DNA of 64,000 bases from Streptomyces sp. NBC_00557. Lineage in GTDB: Bacteria; Actinomycetota; Actinomycetes; Streptomycetales; Streptomycetaceae. How positions within the stretch are numbered: the stretch's first letter is position 1; each line of letters begins with the position of its first letter. A program made the position numbers and the translations under genes. Location of the stretch: NCBI RefSeq assembly GCF_036345995.1, contig NZ_CP107796.1, positions 558,001 to 622,000 on the forward strand, read 5' to 3'. Below the pieces are notes generated by a model. The model was not told where the DNA came from. It worked only from the letters and a program-made list of their open reading frames with translations, and ran no database searches. Shown piece by piece: positions 20,288 through 28,011 of this stretch.

Positions 20288-21064
20288 TCAGGAACCGTGG
20301 GTGCGGCTTCCGGTGTCGAGGTGAGCCAGGTAGGCGTGCAGGCGGGTGGCCGCGTGCAGCATGGCCAGGCCTCGATCCGTGAGCGTGCGCTGCCAGGTCT
20401 CCAGGGAGGCGGCGAGTGCGTCCGTGCCCCCGGCCGTACGGATCTGGCCGATCACGGTGGCGATGTGTCCGAGCGGCTGGCCTCCGCGCCGCAGGAGGTG
20501 CGCGAGTTCGGCGTCGCGGACGTCGTCGGCGCGGAAGACCCGGTGCCCGGTCGCCGGATCCCGGTCCGGGGTGAGGATGCCGGCGTCCTCCCAGTTGCGC
20601 AACGTGGCCGGTGTGACGCCGAGTTGGTGGGCGAGTTCGCCGACCGTGCGGGTGCCGGTGTCGCGGGCGGGCGCGGGGGCGGGCGCCGATCCCGCCGTCA
20701 GGTGCGTCACCGCTGTGCGTACCGCGGCGAGGGTGTCCCGGTCGCGGAGCAGCTGGCCGTGGCCGCGGTCGACGAGCGTCAGGGCGTCGTCGAGTGCGTC
20801 GCGGTGCAACGCGTTCATGATCTGGCCGGCCGTCGCGTATCCGTACGCCGGTACGAGCGAGAGGTAGGCGCGGAGCGCGGCGGCGTGCACCTCGGTGTAG
20901 ATCCGGTAGCCGCTGCGGGTGCGCTCGGCGGCCGGGATGAATCCGTGCCGCTCGTAATTGCGCACGGCCTGCGTCGAGATGCCGTGCTCGCGCGCGAGAT
21001 CGGTCGGTCGCAAGGAGATCACCGGTTGAGACTTTGTCGCAGCTTCTGGCCGCGTGCGCGGCAT
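20288..21064 (-). CDS. MerR-family regulator with two helix-turn-helix domains (TioE-like)
   Basis: A protein of up to 258 residues with two MerR-type DNA-binding motifs. The first is LAREHGISTQAVRNYERHGF (about 23-42); the second is VGELAHQLGVTPATLRNWED (about 140-159), followed by GHRVFRADDV. This double arrangement is seen in TioE-family regulators. A GTG at 21022 (giving VISLRPTDLAREHG) may be the true start: the region upstream contains half of a 12-bp inverted repeat, and no ribosome site supports 21064. It is divergent from the erythromycin-esterase-like gene. Confidence 0.88.
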   Translation of the reverse strand: MPRTRPEAATKSQPVISLRPTDLAREHGISTQAVRNYERHGFIPAAERTRSGYRIYTEVHAAALRAYLSLVPAYGYATAGQIMNALHRDALDDALTLVDRGHGQLLRDRDTLAAVRTAVTHLTAGSAPAPAPARDTGTRTVGELAHQLGVTPATLRNWEDAGILTPDRDPATGHRVFRADDVRDAELAHLLRRGGQPLGHIATVIGQIRTAGGTDALAASLETWQRTLTDRGLAMLHAATRLHAYLAHLDTGSRTHGS

Positions 21065-21120
21065 ATCCGGCCACTGTAGCGCCCCGAAGTCTCAACCGTC
21101 CTTTCAAGGATACGCTTGAG
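21023..21120. promoter_or_regulatory. Inverted repeats between the MerR gene and the esterase-like gene
   Basis: CGGTTGAGACTT (21023-21034) and its exact complement AAGTCTCAACCG (21087-21098) lie 52 bp apart. Inside the esterase promoter are TCCTT-TC-AAGGA (21099-21110) and a further TTGAG (21116-21120) that mirrors CTCAA (21091-21095). The double-HTH MerR protein is the obvious candidate to bind both sites. Confidence 0.65.
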
Positions 21121-21124
21121 GTCC

Positions 21125-22306
21125 ATGAGTCAGGACATCCGAGACTTCGTGACCCCCTCGTGCGACCTCTTGGCGCTGGGCGAGCCGACCCACCGGGAAC
21201 CGGCCTTCGGGCGGATCAGGAACGAACTGCTCCCCCGGCTGGCCGCGTGCGGATTCCGGTCGATCGCCCTGGAGACCGACCGCGTGGCGGCGCTCGCCGT
21301 CGACGACTACGTCCAGGGCGGAGCCGGGGACCTCGACGCGGTCATGCGCGAGGGCTTCTCGCACGGCTTCGGGGACCAGGAGGCCAACCGGCGGCTGGTC
21401 GGCTGGATGCGCGAGTACAACCGGCACCGGCCGCCCGAAGAGCGGCTCGCCTTCCACGGCTTCGACGCGCCGATGGAGACCATGAGCGCACCGAGCCCCC
21501 GGACCTTTCTGGAACACGCCCGCGACTATCTGGGCCTCCGCCTCGACATCGCGGGCCTCACCGGCGACGACGCCCGATGGAGCCGACCGGAGGCCGTCCT
21601 GGACGCCGCCATGTCACCCGGCGCCACGCCCGAGGCCGAGCGGCTGCGGTCGATCGCCGACGACATGCTCACCACGCTCTACGCACGCGCCCCGCAACGG
21701 ATCGCGGCGACCTCGCGCGACGAGTGGTTCAGGGCCAGGATCCATCTCACCGCCGCCCTGGGCCTGTTGCGCTACCACCGGCAGTCGGCCAGGCCCCTCG
21801 GGCGAAGCGCCCGGATAGCCGGTCTGGCAGCCGTCCGGGACGCGCTCATGGCCCAGAACCTCCTCGACATCCGCGGCATCGAGGAAGAGCGCGGGGCGAC
21901 GCTGGTCTTCGCGCACAACCACCATCTGAAGCGAAGCCCCAGCATCTGGGGGGAGGGAGACCTGGCCGTCGAGTGGTCCGGCGCCGGCGCCATCGTGGGC
22001 GCGCTCCTGGGCCCACGGTACGTCTGCGTCGCCGGCAGCCTGGGCCGCAGCGAGGTCCTCGGACTGGGGGATCCCGCCCCGGACACGTACGAGGGCCTGC
22101 TCCAGAGCCGTATCCCCACCTGGGGTCTGGCGGCGGCCACCGCTCCCCCGGACGCCCGCACCCGGACGGACACTCGTCCCGAGCAGGCCTACTTCCCGCT
22201 CGACCGGGCGACACTCGAAGCGGTGGACGCCGTCCTGCATATCGGCGAACCCTCCCACCCCGCCTCCCCGGGGAGCGGCCGCACGGACCGTAGTGTGGGT
22301 CCGTGA
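21125..22306 (+). CDS. Erythromycin-esterase-family protein (EreA/EreB-like fold)
   Basis: A 393-residue protein. Family features are LLALGEPTHREPAF (residues 15-28, with His23 in the position of the catalytic His), GFRSIALETDRVAALAVDDYV, GFSHGFGDQEANRRLVGWMR, FHGFDAPMET, and TLVFAHNHHLKR near residue 255. Members include macrolide esterases, but many Streptomyces members (succinoglycan-biosynthesis-like) have unknown substrates, so macrolide inactivation is only possible. Start: ATG at 21125; an in-frame TTG lies 9 bases upstream. It overlaps the next gene by 4 bases and is controlled from the MerR-side promoter. Confidence 0.88.
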   Translation: MSQDIRDFVTPSCDLLALGEPTHREPAFGRIRNELLPRLAACGFRSIALETDRVAALAVDDYVQGGAGDLDAVMREGFSHGFGDQEANRRLVGWMREYNRHRPPEERLAFHGFDAPMETMSAPSPRTFLEHARDYLGLRLDIAGLTGDDARWSRPEAVLDAAMSPGATPEAERLRSIADDMLTTLYARAPQRIAATSRDEWFRARIHLTAALGLLRYHRQSARPLGRSARIAGLAAVRDALMAQNLLDIRGIEEERGATLVFAHNHHLKRSPSIWGEGDLAVEWSGAGAIVGALLGPRYVCVAGSLGRSEVLGLGDPAPDTYEGLLQSRIPTWGLAAATAPPDARTRTDTRPEQAYFPLDRATLEAVDAVLHIGEPSHPASPGSGRTDRSVGP

Positions 22307-22701
22307 CCGGCGAGACCGAACTGCAGACACTGCTGCGCGACCTGCGCCCGGAGCTGAATCCGGGCCGCTATGTCTTCACCACGGCGGAGGGCGGGGTGCC
22401 CTCCGGTGTCACCCCGGTGGTGACGGTGGCCGAACAGGAGGGGCTGACCCTCGTCGTGCCGCAGGCGGAGGCGGACGCGGCGGGCATGGCGTACGACTAT
22501 GTGGCCGGCTGGATCACCCTGCGGGTCCACTCGGCGCTCGCCGCCGTGGGACTGACCGCCGCGGTCTCCCGCGCCCTCGCCGACGCCGGCCTGAGCTGCA
22601 ACGTCGTCGCCGGCTTCCACCACGACCACCTCTTCGTGCCCTACGAGGACGCCGAGCACGCCGTGGAGATCCTGCGGCGACTGGCGCAGGACTCTTCCTG
22701 A
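22303..22701 (+). CDS. ACT-domain protein
   Basis: A 132-residue protein. The first half (LRPELNPGRYVFTTAEGGVP) and the second half (ITLRVHSALAAVGLTAAVSR, then AGLSCNVVAGFHHDHLFVPY) fit the small stand-alone ACT-domain proteins that sense ligands such as amino acids. The GTG start shares GTGA with the stop of the esterase-like gene, so the two are translationally coupled. Its role there is unknown. Confidence 0.85.
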   Translation: MTGETELQTLLRDLRPELNPGRYVFTTAEGGVPSGVTPVVTVAEQEGLTLVVPQAEADAAGMAYDYVAGWITLRVHSALAAVGLTAAVSRALADAGLSCNVVAGFHHDHLFVPYEDAEHAVEILRRLAQDSS

Positions 22702-22744
22702 ACCTGCCCTCCCCGTACGCGCGGTCCGGGGCCATCGTGGAGCG

Positions 22745-23013
22745 ATGACAGAGCACCGCTTCGGCACGACGAGGACCACTGGGAGATACAGGTCGTCGTG
22801 TCGCTCCGGGGCCGCTCGGTCCTGCGCCCCGTGGCCGCGCTCGGTCTGCTGATGTTCCGCCGACGGCTTCCGCGAGGCTGTCGCCGGCACGGTGGACAGG
22901 ACAGCCCCGGTGGGGAACGAGACCGTGCCGAACACCCTTGCCCTGGACCCGGGCGGGCTGCGCAGACACATCCTGGACTCGGCCGCCTCACCACCGGGGG
23001 AGGCGCACCAGTG
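22745..23013 (+). pseudogene. Possible frameshifted gene remnant
   Basis: Two coding-looking pieces lie in different frames: DEDHWEIQVVVSLRGRSVLR continuing to about 22860, then DGFREAVAGTVDRTAPVGNE through ILDSAASPPGEAHQ and a stop at about 23013. The ATG at 22745 is in the second frame, which is interrupted by TGA. No family is recognised. It may be a decayed gene or chance; 23014-23170 also shows no clear gene. Confidence 0.35.
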
Positions 23014-23171
23014 ACGGCACATCCGGCCGGCAACAGGCCTGGATCACCTACGGCCCACGGCAGTTCGCCGACGGCCACTCGCCCGCCTCGCGGTACCGGA
23101 CGGCCTCGGCCGGGGATTCCGGCCGGGCGTGGGACCGGGTGGCGGCCGCCGTCCCGTCGCCCCGCCCACCC

Positions 23172-23203
23172 TTGACCTTGCCCCCGTGGGCAGGGTTTAG
23201 CGT
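23172..23203 (+). promoter_or_regulatory. MerR-type promoter with operator in a long spacer
   Basis: A -35 TTGACC (23172-23177) and -10 TTAGCG/TAGCGT (23197-23203) are separated by 19-20 bp. The spacer holds the dyad ACCTTGCCC-4 bp-GGGCAGGGT (23175-23196, 8 of 9 pairs). Overlong spacers with a central dyad are the hallmark of MerR-activated promoters. It lies 20 bp upstream of the MerR-peroxiredoxin gene, so autoregulation is likely. Confidence 0.85.
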
Positions 23204-23222
23204 GGTGGCCGAGGTGATCGGA

Positions 23223-24188
23223 ATGAGGATCGGTGAGCTGGCGGGTCTGGCCGGGGTGACGACGAAGGCCGTGCGGTACTACGAGTCGCTGGGGCTGATA
23301 ACGCCCGCGCGTCTCACCAACGGCTACCGGGACTACGGCGAGGACGACGTACGCCTCGTGCGGGAGATCAGGACGCTCCACCGGCTCGGTATCCCCGCCG
23401 AACGCACCCGCCCCTTCCTCGAGTGCCTGGCGGCCGGGCGCGCACACGCGGACGACTGTCCCGCCTCCCTCGCGGGGTACCGCGAGGCCATCGACGAGCT
23501 GACCGGGCGCATCGAGGCGCTGACGGCCCGCCGCGCGATGCTGATCGCCAGTCTGAACGCCGCGGCCCACCGCGGGAGCCGGGTGGCACCGCCCGCCAAG
23601 AGCGGTACCGGAGGCATGGATTACCTGACGCTGCCCGCGGACCTGCCCGAGCCCGAGGACGACGGCGCGGCGGACCACCTTCCCGGCACGAAGGCACCGA
23701 GCCTCACCCTGCCCGACACGGCGGGCCGCAGGGTCCGCCTGGACACACTCGGCCCCCGCCGCACGGTCGTCTACGTCTACCCGCTCACCGGCCGCCCCGG
23801 CACCGACCTGCCCGAGGGCTGGAAATCCATCCCCGGCGCCAGCGGTTGCACCCCCGAGTCATGCGGCTTCCGGGACCACTTCCACGACCTCCTGGAAGCC
23901 GGCGCCGGCCGCGTCTACGGGCTGTCCAGCCAGGACACCGACTACCAGCGGGAGGTCGTGGAGCGTCTCGGGCTGCCCTTCGACATGCTCTCCGACCCGG
24001 CACTCGAAGTGGCCGGCACGCTCGGTCTGCCCACGTTCGAGGTCGACGGGATGCGGCTGTTCAAGCGCCTCACGCTCGTCCTCCGCGCCGGTGTGGTCGA
24101 GCATGTCTTCTACCCGGTCTTCCCGCCGCACGAGCACGCCCAGCAGGTTCTGAACTGGCTTCGGGAGAACCCGATCTCACCCCTGTAG
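23223..24188 (+). CDS. MerR regulator fused to a PrxQ/BCP-type peroxiredoxin domain
   Basis: A 321-residue single polypeptide. Residues 1-110: MerR helix-turn-helix (MRIGELAGLAGVTTKAVRYY), a dimerisation helix, and Cys68 and Cys79 in the effector region. Residues 155-321: thioredoxin-fold peroxiredoxin with SGCTPESCGFRDHF, giving peroxidatic Cys209 and a resolving-type Cys214 as in PrxQ/BCP enzymes. It probably joins peroxide sensing or removal with transcription control in the cytoplasm. The ATG at 23223 starts the MerR fold; the frame is open further upstream, but the promoter described above lies in that extension. Whether it reduces peroxide or only senses it is not known. Confidence 0.92.
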   Translation: MRIGELAGLAGVTTKAVRYYESLGLITPARLTNGYRDYGEDDVRLVREIRTLHRLGIPAERTRPFLECLAAGRAHADDCPASLAGYREAIDELTGRIEALTARRAMLIASLNAAAHRGSRVAPPAKSGTGGMDYLTLPADLPEPEDDGAADHLPGTKAPSLTLPDTAGRRVRLDTLGPRRTVVYVYPLTGRPGTDLPEGWKSIPGASGCTPESCGFRDHFHDLLEAGAGRVYGLSSQDTDYQREVVERLGLPFDMLSDPALEVAGTLGLPTFEVDGMRLFKRLTLVLRAGVVEHVFYPVFPPHEHAQQVLNWLRENPISPL

Positions 24189-24402
24189 TGGCTCTCGCGC
24201 ATGGCACCGGAGACGGGTGACACATGGGAGCGGCCGCGCAGCGGAACGGCACACCTGCGCGCCACGCACAGGATTCACGCAGTGAAAACCGCCAAACCAT
24301 CCGTATCATCCATGTGTCGGGGGATCCGCAGGACAGCTTCCGCTCCGCGCTCGCCGCGACAGCAGGCAGCGGAGCGCACCCGAGTCGCGATTGGAGCCAC
24401 AG

Positions 24403-25068
24403 ATGCCCGAACCCACCGCACCCGTCACCGAGTTGGCGTCGCAGTACGTCAGCCAGGTGACCAACGACCTCGAGCACAACGTCAAGGAACAGGAACGCAT
24501 CACCGCCGAGATCCAGGCGCTGCAGGAGCAGTTGGCCGCGCTGCAGCACGACCAGACCATCCTGGTGAACATGCGGCAGGCCCTCGGTGTCGCGGCCTCG
24601 GCGGGGGCAACGGCCCCGGTCGAGGGAGCGGTCGTACCGGCCCCTCGCAAGAAGTCCACCACCGCCACCGGTCCGCGCCGCGCGCCCAAGAAGTCCGCAC
24701 CCGAGCCGGCCGAGCGCAGGAAGCAGCCCGCCAAGAAGCCCGCGGCGACGAAGTCCGCGGCGAAGAAGGCGCCTGCGAAGAAGGCGTCCGGTCAGGCGGC
24801 TCAGCCCACCCTCATCGAGCTCGTCCGCCGCCATCTCGCCGAACAGCAGGAGCCCCGGTCCGCGGCGGAGGTCGCCGAGGCGCTGGGCAAGGCGCATCCC
24901 GACCGGGAGATCCAGACCAAGGTCATCCGCACCACGCTGGAGAACCTGGTGGCCCGCAACAACGCCCAGCGCAGCAAGCAGGGCTCGTCCGTCTTCTACA
25001 CCGTCACCAGCGCCTCCGAGCCGGCGCCGGAGAACACGGAGAAGTCCCCGTCCGACGCCGCCGGATGA
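24403..25068 (+). CDS. Coiled-coil / H1-like lysine-rich linker / winged-helix protein
   Basis: A 221-residue protein in three parts. Residues 8-60 form a heptad-rich coiled coil (LEHNVKEQERITAEIQALQE). Residues 80-140 are Lys/Ala/Pro-rich with repeated AKK/PAKK motifs like histone H1 tails. Residues 145-205 resemble a winged helix (LIELVRRHLAEQQEPRSAAE, then IQTKVIRTTLENLVARNN and SSVFYTV). It probably binds DNA as an oligomer; nucleoid or regulatory roles are inference. The start at 24403 follows GGAG with 7-base spacing. The gene ends at a strong terminator. Confidence 0.82.
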   Translation: MPEPTAPVTELASQYVSQVTNDLEHNVKEQERITAEIQALQEQLAALQHDQTILVNMRQALGVAASAGATAPVEGAVVPAPRKKSTTATGPRRAPKKSAPEPAERRKQPAKKPAATKSAAKKAPAKKASGQAAQPTLIELVRRHLAEQQEPRSAAEVAEALGKAHPDREIQTKVIRTTLENLVARNNAQRSKQGSSVFYTVTSASEPAPENTEKSPSDAAG

Positions 25069-25079
25069 GCCGTCGCCGC

Positions 25080-25129
25080 ATCGCCCCGTCCCGCAGCACC
25101 GAGTGTCACGGGGTTCCGGACGGGGCGAT
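25080..25129 (+). terminator. Terminator after the H1-like protein gene
   Basis: ATCGCCCCGTCC (25080-25091) pairs perfectly with GGACGGGGCGAT (25118-25129), starting 11 bp after the stop codon. Confidence 0.75.
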
Positions 25130-25192
25130 CCTGGGGCTATTGCCGCCTGGCAGGGACTAATTGACAGTCCGTCAGCAGGACGGGGGCCCCGC

Positions 25193-26149
25193 TCAGGTCC
25201 CGGCGGTGGCCTTCTGGCGCGTCGTCTCGAACTCGGTCACCGGATCGCCGCCGGCCTGCCACGGCCAGGCCGTGACCACGCCGCCGATCGCCTCGAACAC
25301 GTCACGCGCCTCTGCGCGCCGGTCCGCGGCCACCAACGCGTAGGCGAGGAGGTTGAGATCGGCAAGCGCCTTGGCGTGCCGGAGGAACCCCGGCTGGATC
25401 CAGGAGTGCGCGGCGCGGTCGAGGGCCTGCGCGGCGGTGACGTGGGACCAGTGGTTCCGCGCGACCAGCGCCTCGACTCCGCCGCGGTCGAGAATGGAGT
25501 GGTACTGGTCGACCTGGGCGGTGAGTTCGGTGGCCACGCAGGGCGCGTTGGCGGGCACACGGGCGCGCAGGGTGTCCACGAACTCCAGCACCTGGATGCG
25601 CGAGCCCCCCTCGTCCGGGCTGAGGTAGGACAGCATGTTCAGATAGGCCTCGCGGTTCCAGCGATCACGCGCGAGCACCTCGTTCCACACCGCGAAGACG
25701 TCGGCCTGCCGGCGGCGTTCCAGACGCGCCAGAGCGAGGAGGGCCACCCAGGGGGTGGGGTCTTCGGGGGCGAGTTCGGCGGCGCGCAGACACATCTCGA
25801 CGGTGCCGGCGGGGTCCTCCGTACGCCCCTGGGCGCGGGCCTCAGCGACCCGGGTCCAGGCCTGCAGCACGAGCGCGTCCACGTTGCCGGGCTCACGGGC
25901 GGCCCACGAGCGCGGCAGATGCGATCCGGCGAGGTATCCGGCCAGGACGTCCAGGCGGTGCGTGCGGCGGTCCCAGTCGCCCGGATCCTGTTCCAGGAGG
26001 CGGGACATCTGCGCCACGCACAGCTCGGTGGTCGCGATGGTGCCGGTCCTGGTGGTCGCCACAAGGGACTTCAGCAGCTTGCCCAGATCCTGGTCGTCCA
26101 GCTCAGGAGCGAGGCGGGCCCTTCTGCGGCGGCTGGAGAGAAATGCCAT
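25193..26149 (-). CDS. Hypothetical helical-repeat (TPR-like) protein
   Basis: A 318-residue, mostly helical, cytoplasmic protein without signal peptide or membrane segments. A basic N-terminus (SSRRRRARL) precedes repeated helix pairs such as AWTRVAEARAQGRTEDPAGT and PWVALLALARLERRRQADVF with WNEVLARDRWNREAYLNMLS, resembling degenerate TPRs. I do not recognise a named family; similar proteins occur widely in Streptomyces as hypothetical proteins. It is divergent from the GNAT gene. Confidence 0.8.
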   Translation of the reverse strand: MAFLSSRRRRARLAPELDDQDLGKLLKSLVATTRTGTIATTELCVAQMSRLLEQDPGDWDRRTHRLDVLAGYLAGSHLPRSWAAREPGNVDALVLQAWTRVAEARAQGRTEDPAGTVEMCLRAAELAPEDPTPWVALLALARLERRRQADVFAVWNEVLARDRWNREAYLNMLSYLSPDEGGSRIQVLEFVDTLRARVPANAPCVATELTAQVDQYHSILDRGGVEALVARNHWSHVTAAQALDRAAHSWIQPGFLRHAKALADLNLLAYALVAADRRAEARDVFEAIGGVVTAWPWQAGGDPVTEFETTRQKATAGT

Positions 26150-26200
26150 GCCCGGAGGCTAGAGGGAATCGGCGGGCGCACAAGGGCTGGGCCGAGATCG

Positions 26201-26231
26201 TTATGGTTTACACGTACAACTTGCCTATATT
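26201..26231 (+). promoter_or_regulatory. Promoter of the GNAT gene, probably leaderless
   Basis: An unusually AT-rich stretch holds TATATT (26226-26231) only 7 bp before the ATG at 26239, with TTATGG (26201-26206) 19 bp upstream of it. No ribosome site fits, so transcription probably begins at the start codon. Confidence 0.55.
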
Positions 26232-26238
26232 CCGTGTC

Positions 26239-26763
26239 ATGCCCGAGATACAGCTGCTCCGCCCGGCTCATGCTCCCGCGCTGCTCGCCTTCGAGACGGA
26301 GAACCGGGCCTATTTCGCGGCGTCCGTCCCGGACCGGGGCGACGACTACTTCGCCCGTTTCGACGAGCGGCACCGCGCCCTGCTCGCCGAGCAGGAGACC
26401 GGGGCCTGTTACTTCCATGTGGTGGTCGGCGCCGAGGGCGAGGTGCTGGGGCGGATCAATCTGGTGGACGTCACGGACGGCGGCGCGGATCTCGGGTACC
26501 GGATCGCCGAGCGGGCCGCGGGCCGGGGACTCGCCACCTGGGCCGTGCGGGAGATCTGCGTCCGAGCAGCCCGCAGTTACGGGCTGAGGGAGCTGCGTGC
26601 CGCGGCCAGGGTCGACAACGCCGCCTCGCGGGCCGTGCTGGCGCGCTCGGGGTTCACGGTCGTCGGCGAGACGACGCTGTCCGGCCGCCCCGGCCTGACC
26701 TACGTCCGCTCTCTCGCGGATGTCACCGCCGCTGCCGGTTCGCCGGTCGCCGGTCAGGGGTGA
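26239..26763 (+). CDS. GNAT N-acetyltransferase (RimJ/RimL type)
   Basis: A 174-residue protein. Acetyl-CoA-binding motif A reads LGYRIAERAAGRGLATWAVR, with the R/Q-x-x-G-x-G/A pattern replaced by RAAGRGLA. The C-terminal NAASRAVLARSGFTVVGE is typical of RimJ/RimL enzymes acting on protein N-termini or small amines. Start: the ATG at 26239, placed by the leaderless promoter. The last 41 bases overlap the end of the MFS gene on the other strand. Confidence 0.9.
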   Translation: MPEIQLLRPAHAPALLAFETENRAYFAASVPDRGDDYFARFDERHRALLAEQETGACYFHVVVGAEGEVLGRINLVDVTDGGADLGYRIAERAAGRGLATWAVREICVRAARSYGLRELRAAARVDNAASRAVLARSGFTVVGETTLSGRPGLTYVRSLADVTAAAGSPVAGQG

Positions 26764-27961
26764 TGCGGGTCCGGGCACGGCGAGGCAGGCGAGCGTCCGG
26801 TACGGCGAGGCAGGCGAGCGGTGCGAAGGCGGCCACCCCCGCTGCCGTGGCCAGGGCGCCGGGCAGTGACCAGGTGGCGAGCGGGCCCGCGAGCGCCGCG
26901 CCCGAGGCGAAGGCGGTGATCTTCAAGCTGGCGCCCATGGTGAAGATCTGGCCGCGCAGATCGTCCGGAGCCTCCCGGTGCCGTACCGCGAACAGGGCGG
27001 TGAGCTGCGGTCCTTCGCCGATCCCGGCCAGCAGCAGGGACAGGACGAGCGCGGCCGGACGGGCCGTCGCCGCCAGCGCGAAGGCGCCGGCCTGGATGAG
27101 CGCTCCGGCCCGGATGAGCGCGTCGGGGGCGACGGACCGCGGGAAACGCGCCAGTACGGCGTTGGCCGCCAGCGCGGAGACGGCGGCGCACGACAGCAGC
27201 AGCGTGCCGCGTCCGGCTGCGCCGAGGGCGCGTTCGCCCAGGAGCGGGAGGCAGGCCGTCAGCATGCCCTGCGCGGCACAGCACACCACCGAGGTCAGGG
27301 TCGCCCGCGCCAGCCGGGGGTTGTGCACGATGACCCGCACTCCGGCGGCCAGGTCGCCGATCAGCGGCCCCTGCCGCGCTCGCCGCTCCTGCGGGCGGCG
27401 GGCCGGCAGGGTCCAGGCGGCGGGTGCCGCCGAGCCGATCAGCGCCGCCGACACCACGACGGCGGTCGAGGCCCCGAGCGCCTCGGCCAGGCCGCCGGCG
27501 AGGACCGGACCGGTCAGGCTCGCCAGGCCGAAGGTCATGGCGTCGAAGGCGTTGGCCCGGGGCAGCCGGTCCCCGGGCACCACCCGTGGCAACTGTCCCG
27601 TCCAGCCCCCGGACAGTGCCGGGCCCAGCAGTCCGGTCAGTACGGCGACGACGACGGTCACGGTGAACGGAAGCCGGCCCAGCCCCGCCAGGACCGACAC
27701 CAGCCCGGCGGCATAGAGGGCGAGCGTCGCGGCCAGCAGCCGCCCGGGCCGCCGTCGCCGGTCGAGGACCGCGCCGAGCACCGGACCGCCCGCCGCCGCG
27801 GCGGCCGTGATGCCCGCCAGCAGCGCCGACGCCCGGGCCGCCGAACCGGCCACGGCGTAGCCCGCCAGCATCAGCGCCGGTCCTGACATCTCGTCACCGA
27901 CGCGGGCGACCACGGCCCCCGCGAAATAGCACACCATCGCGTAACGCCTTGTCACGGCCAC
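26723..27961 (-). CDS. Major facilitator superfamily transporter
   Basis: A 412-residue membrane protein with about 12 hydrophobic segments. Between segments 2 and 3 lies the loop LGAVLDRRRRPGRLLAATL, equivalent to the MFS G-x-x-x-D-R-x-G-R motif. It is probably a drug or metabolite exporter of the DHA1/MFS_3 type; the substrate is unknown. The start is a GTG at 27961; a later in-frame ATG is possible. It is divergent from the CGNR zinc-finger gene and overlaps the GNAT gene tail to tail. Confidence 0.88.
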   Translation of the reverse strand: MAVTRRYAMVCYFAGAVVARVGDEMSGPALMLAGYAVAGSAARASALLAGITAAAAAGGPVLGAVLDRRRRPGRLLAATLALYAAGLVSVLAGLGRLPFTVTVVVAVLTGLLGPALSGGWTGQLPRVVPGDRLPRANAFDAMTFGLASLTGPVLAGGLAEALGASTAVVVSAALIGSAAPAAWTLPARRPQERRARQGPLIGDLAAGVRVIVHNPRLARATLTSVVCCAAQGMLTACLPLLGERALGAAGRGTLLLSCAAVSALAANAVLARFPRSVAPDALIRAGALIQAGAFALAATARPAALVLSLLLAGIGEGPQLTALFAVRHREAPDDLRGQIFTMGASLKITAFASGAALAGPLATWSLPGALATAAGVAAFAPLACLAVPDARLPRRARTRITPDRRPANRQRR

Positions 27962-27964
27962 GAC

Positions 27965-28005
27965 GTTACGCAGGTAACTGAAAACTGCACAATATGCGTT
28001 ACAGT
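27965..28005. promoter_or_regulatory. Divergent promoter with GTTAC dyad (MFS / CGNR genes)
   Basis: GTTAC-GCAG-GTAAC (27965-27978) is a perfect short dyad; another GTTAC occurs at 27998-28002. On the plus strand, CTGAAA and TACAGT (28000-28005) with a 16-bp gap form a promoter whose start point would fall at the GTG at 28012. Confidence 0.5.
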
Positions 28006-28011
28006 GCGCGG

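Noticed and set aside
22938..23222. N-terminal extension of the MerR-peroxiredoxin frame
   Set aside because: The MerR-type promoter lies inside it and the MerR fold begins at 23223.
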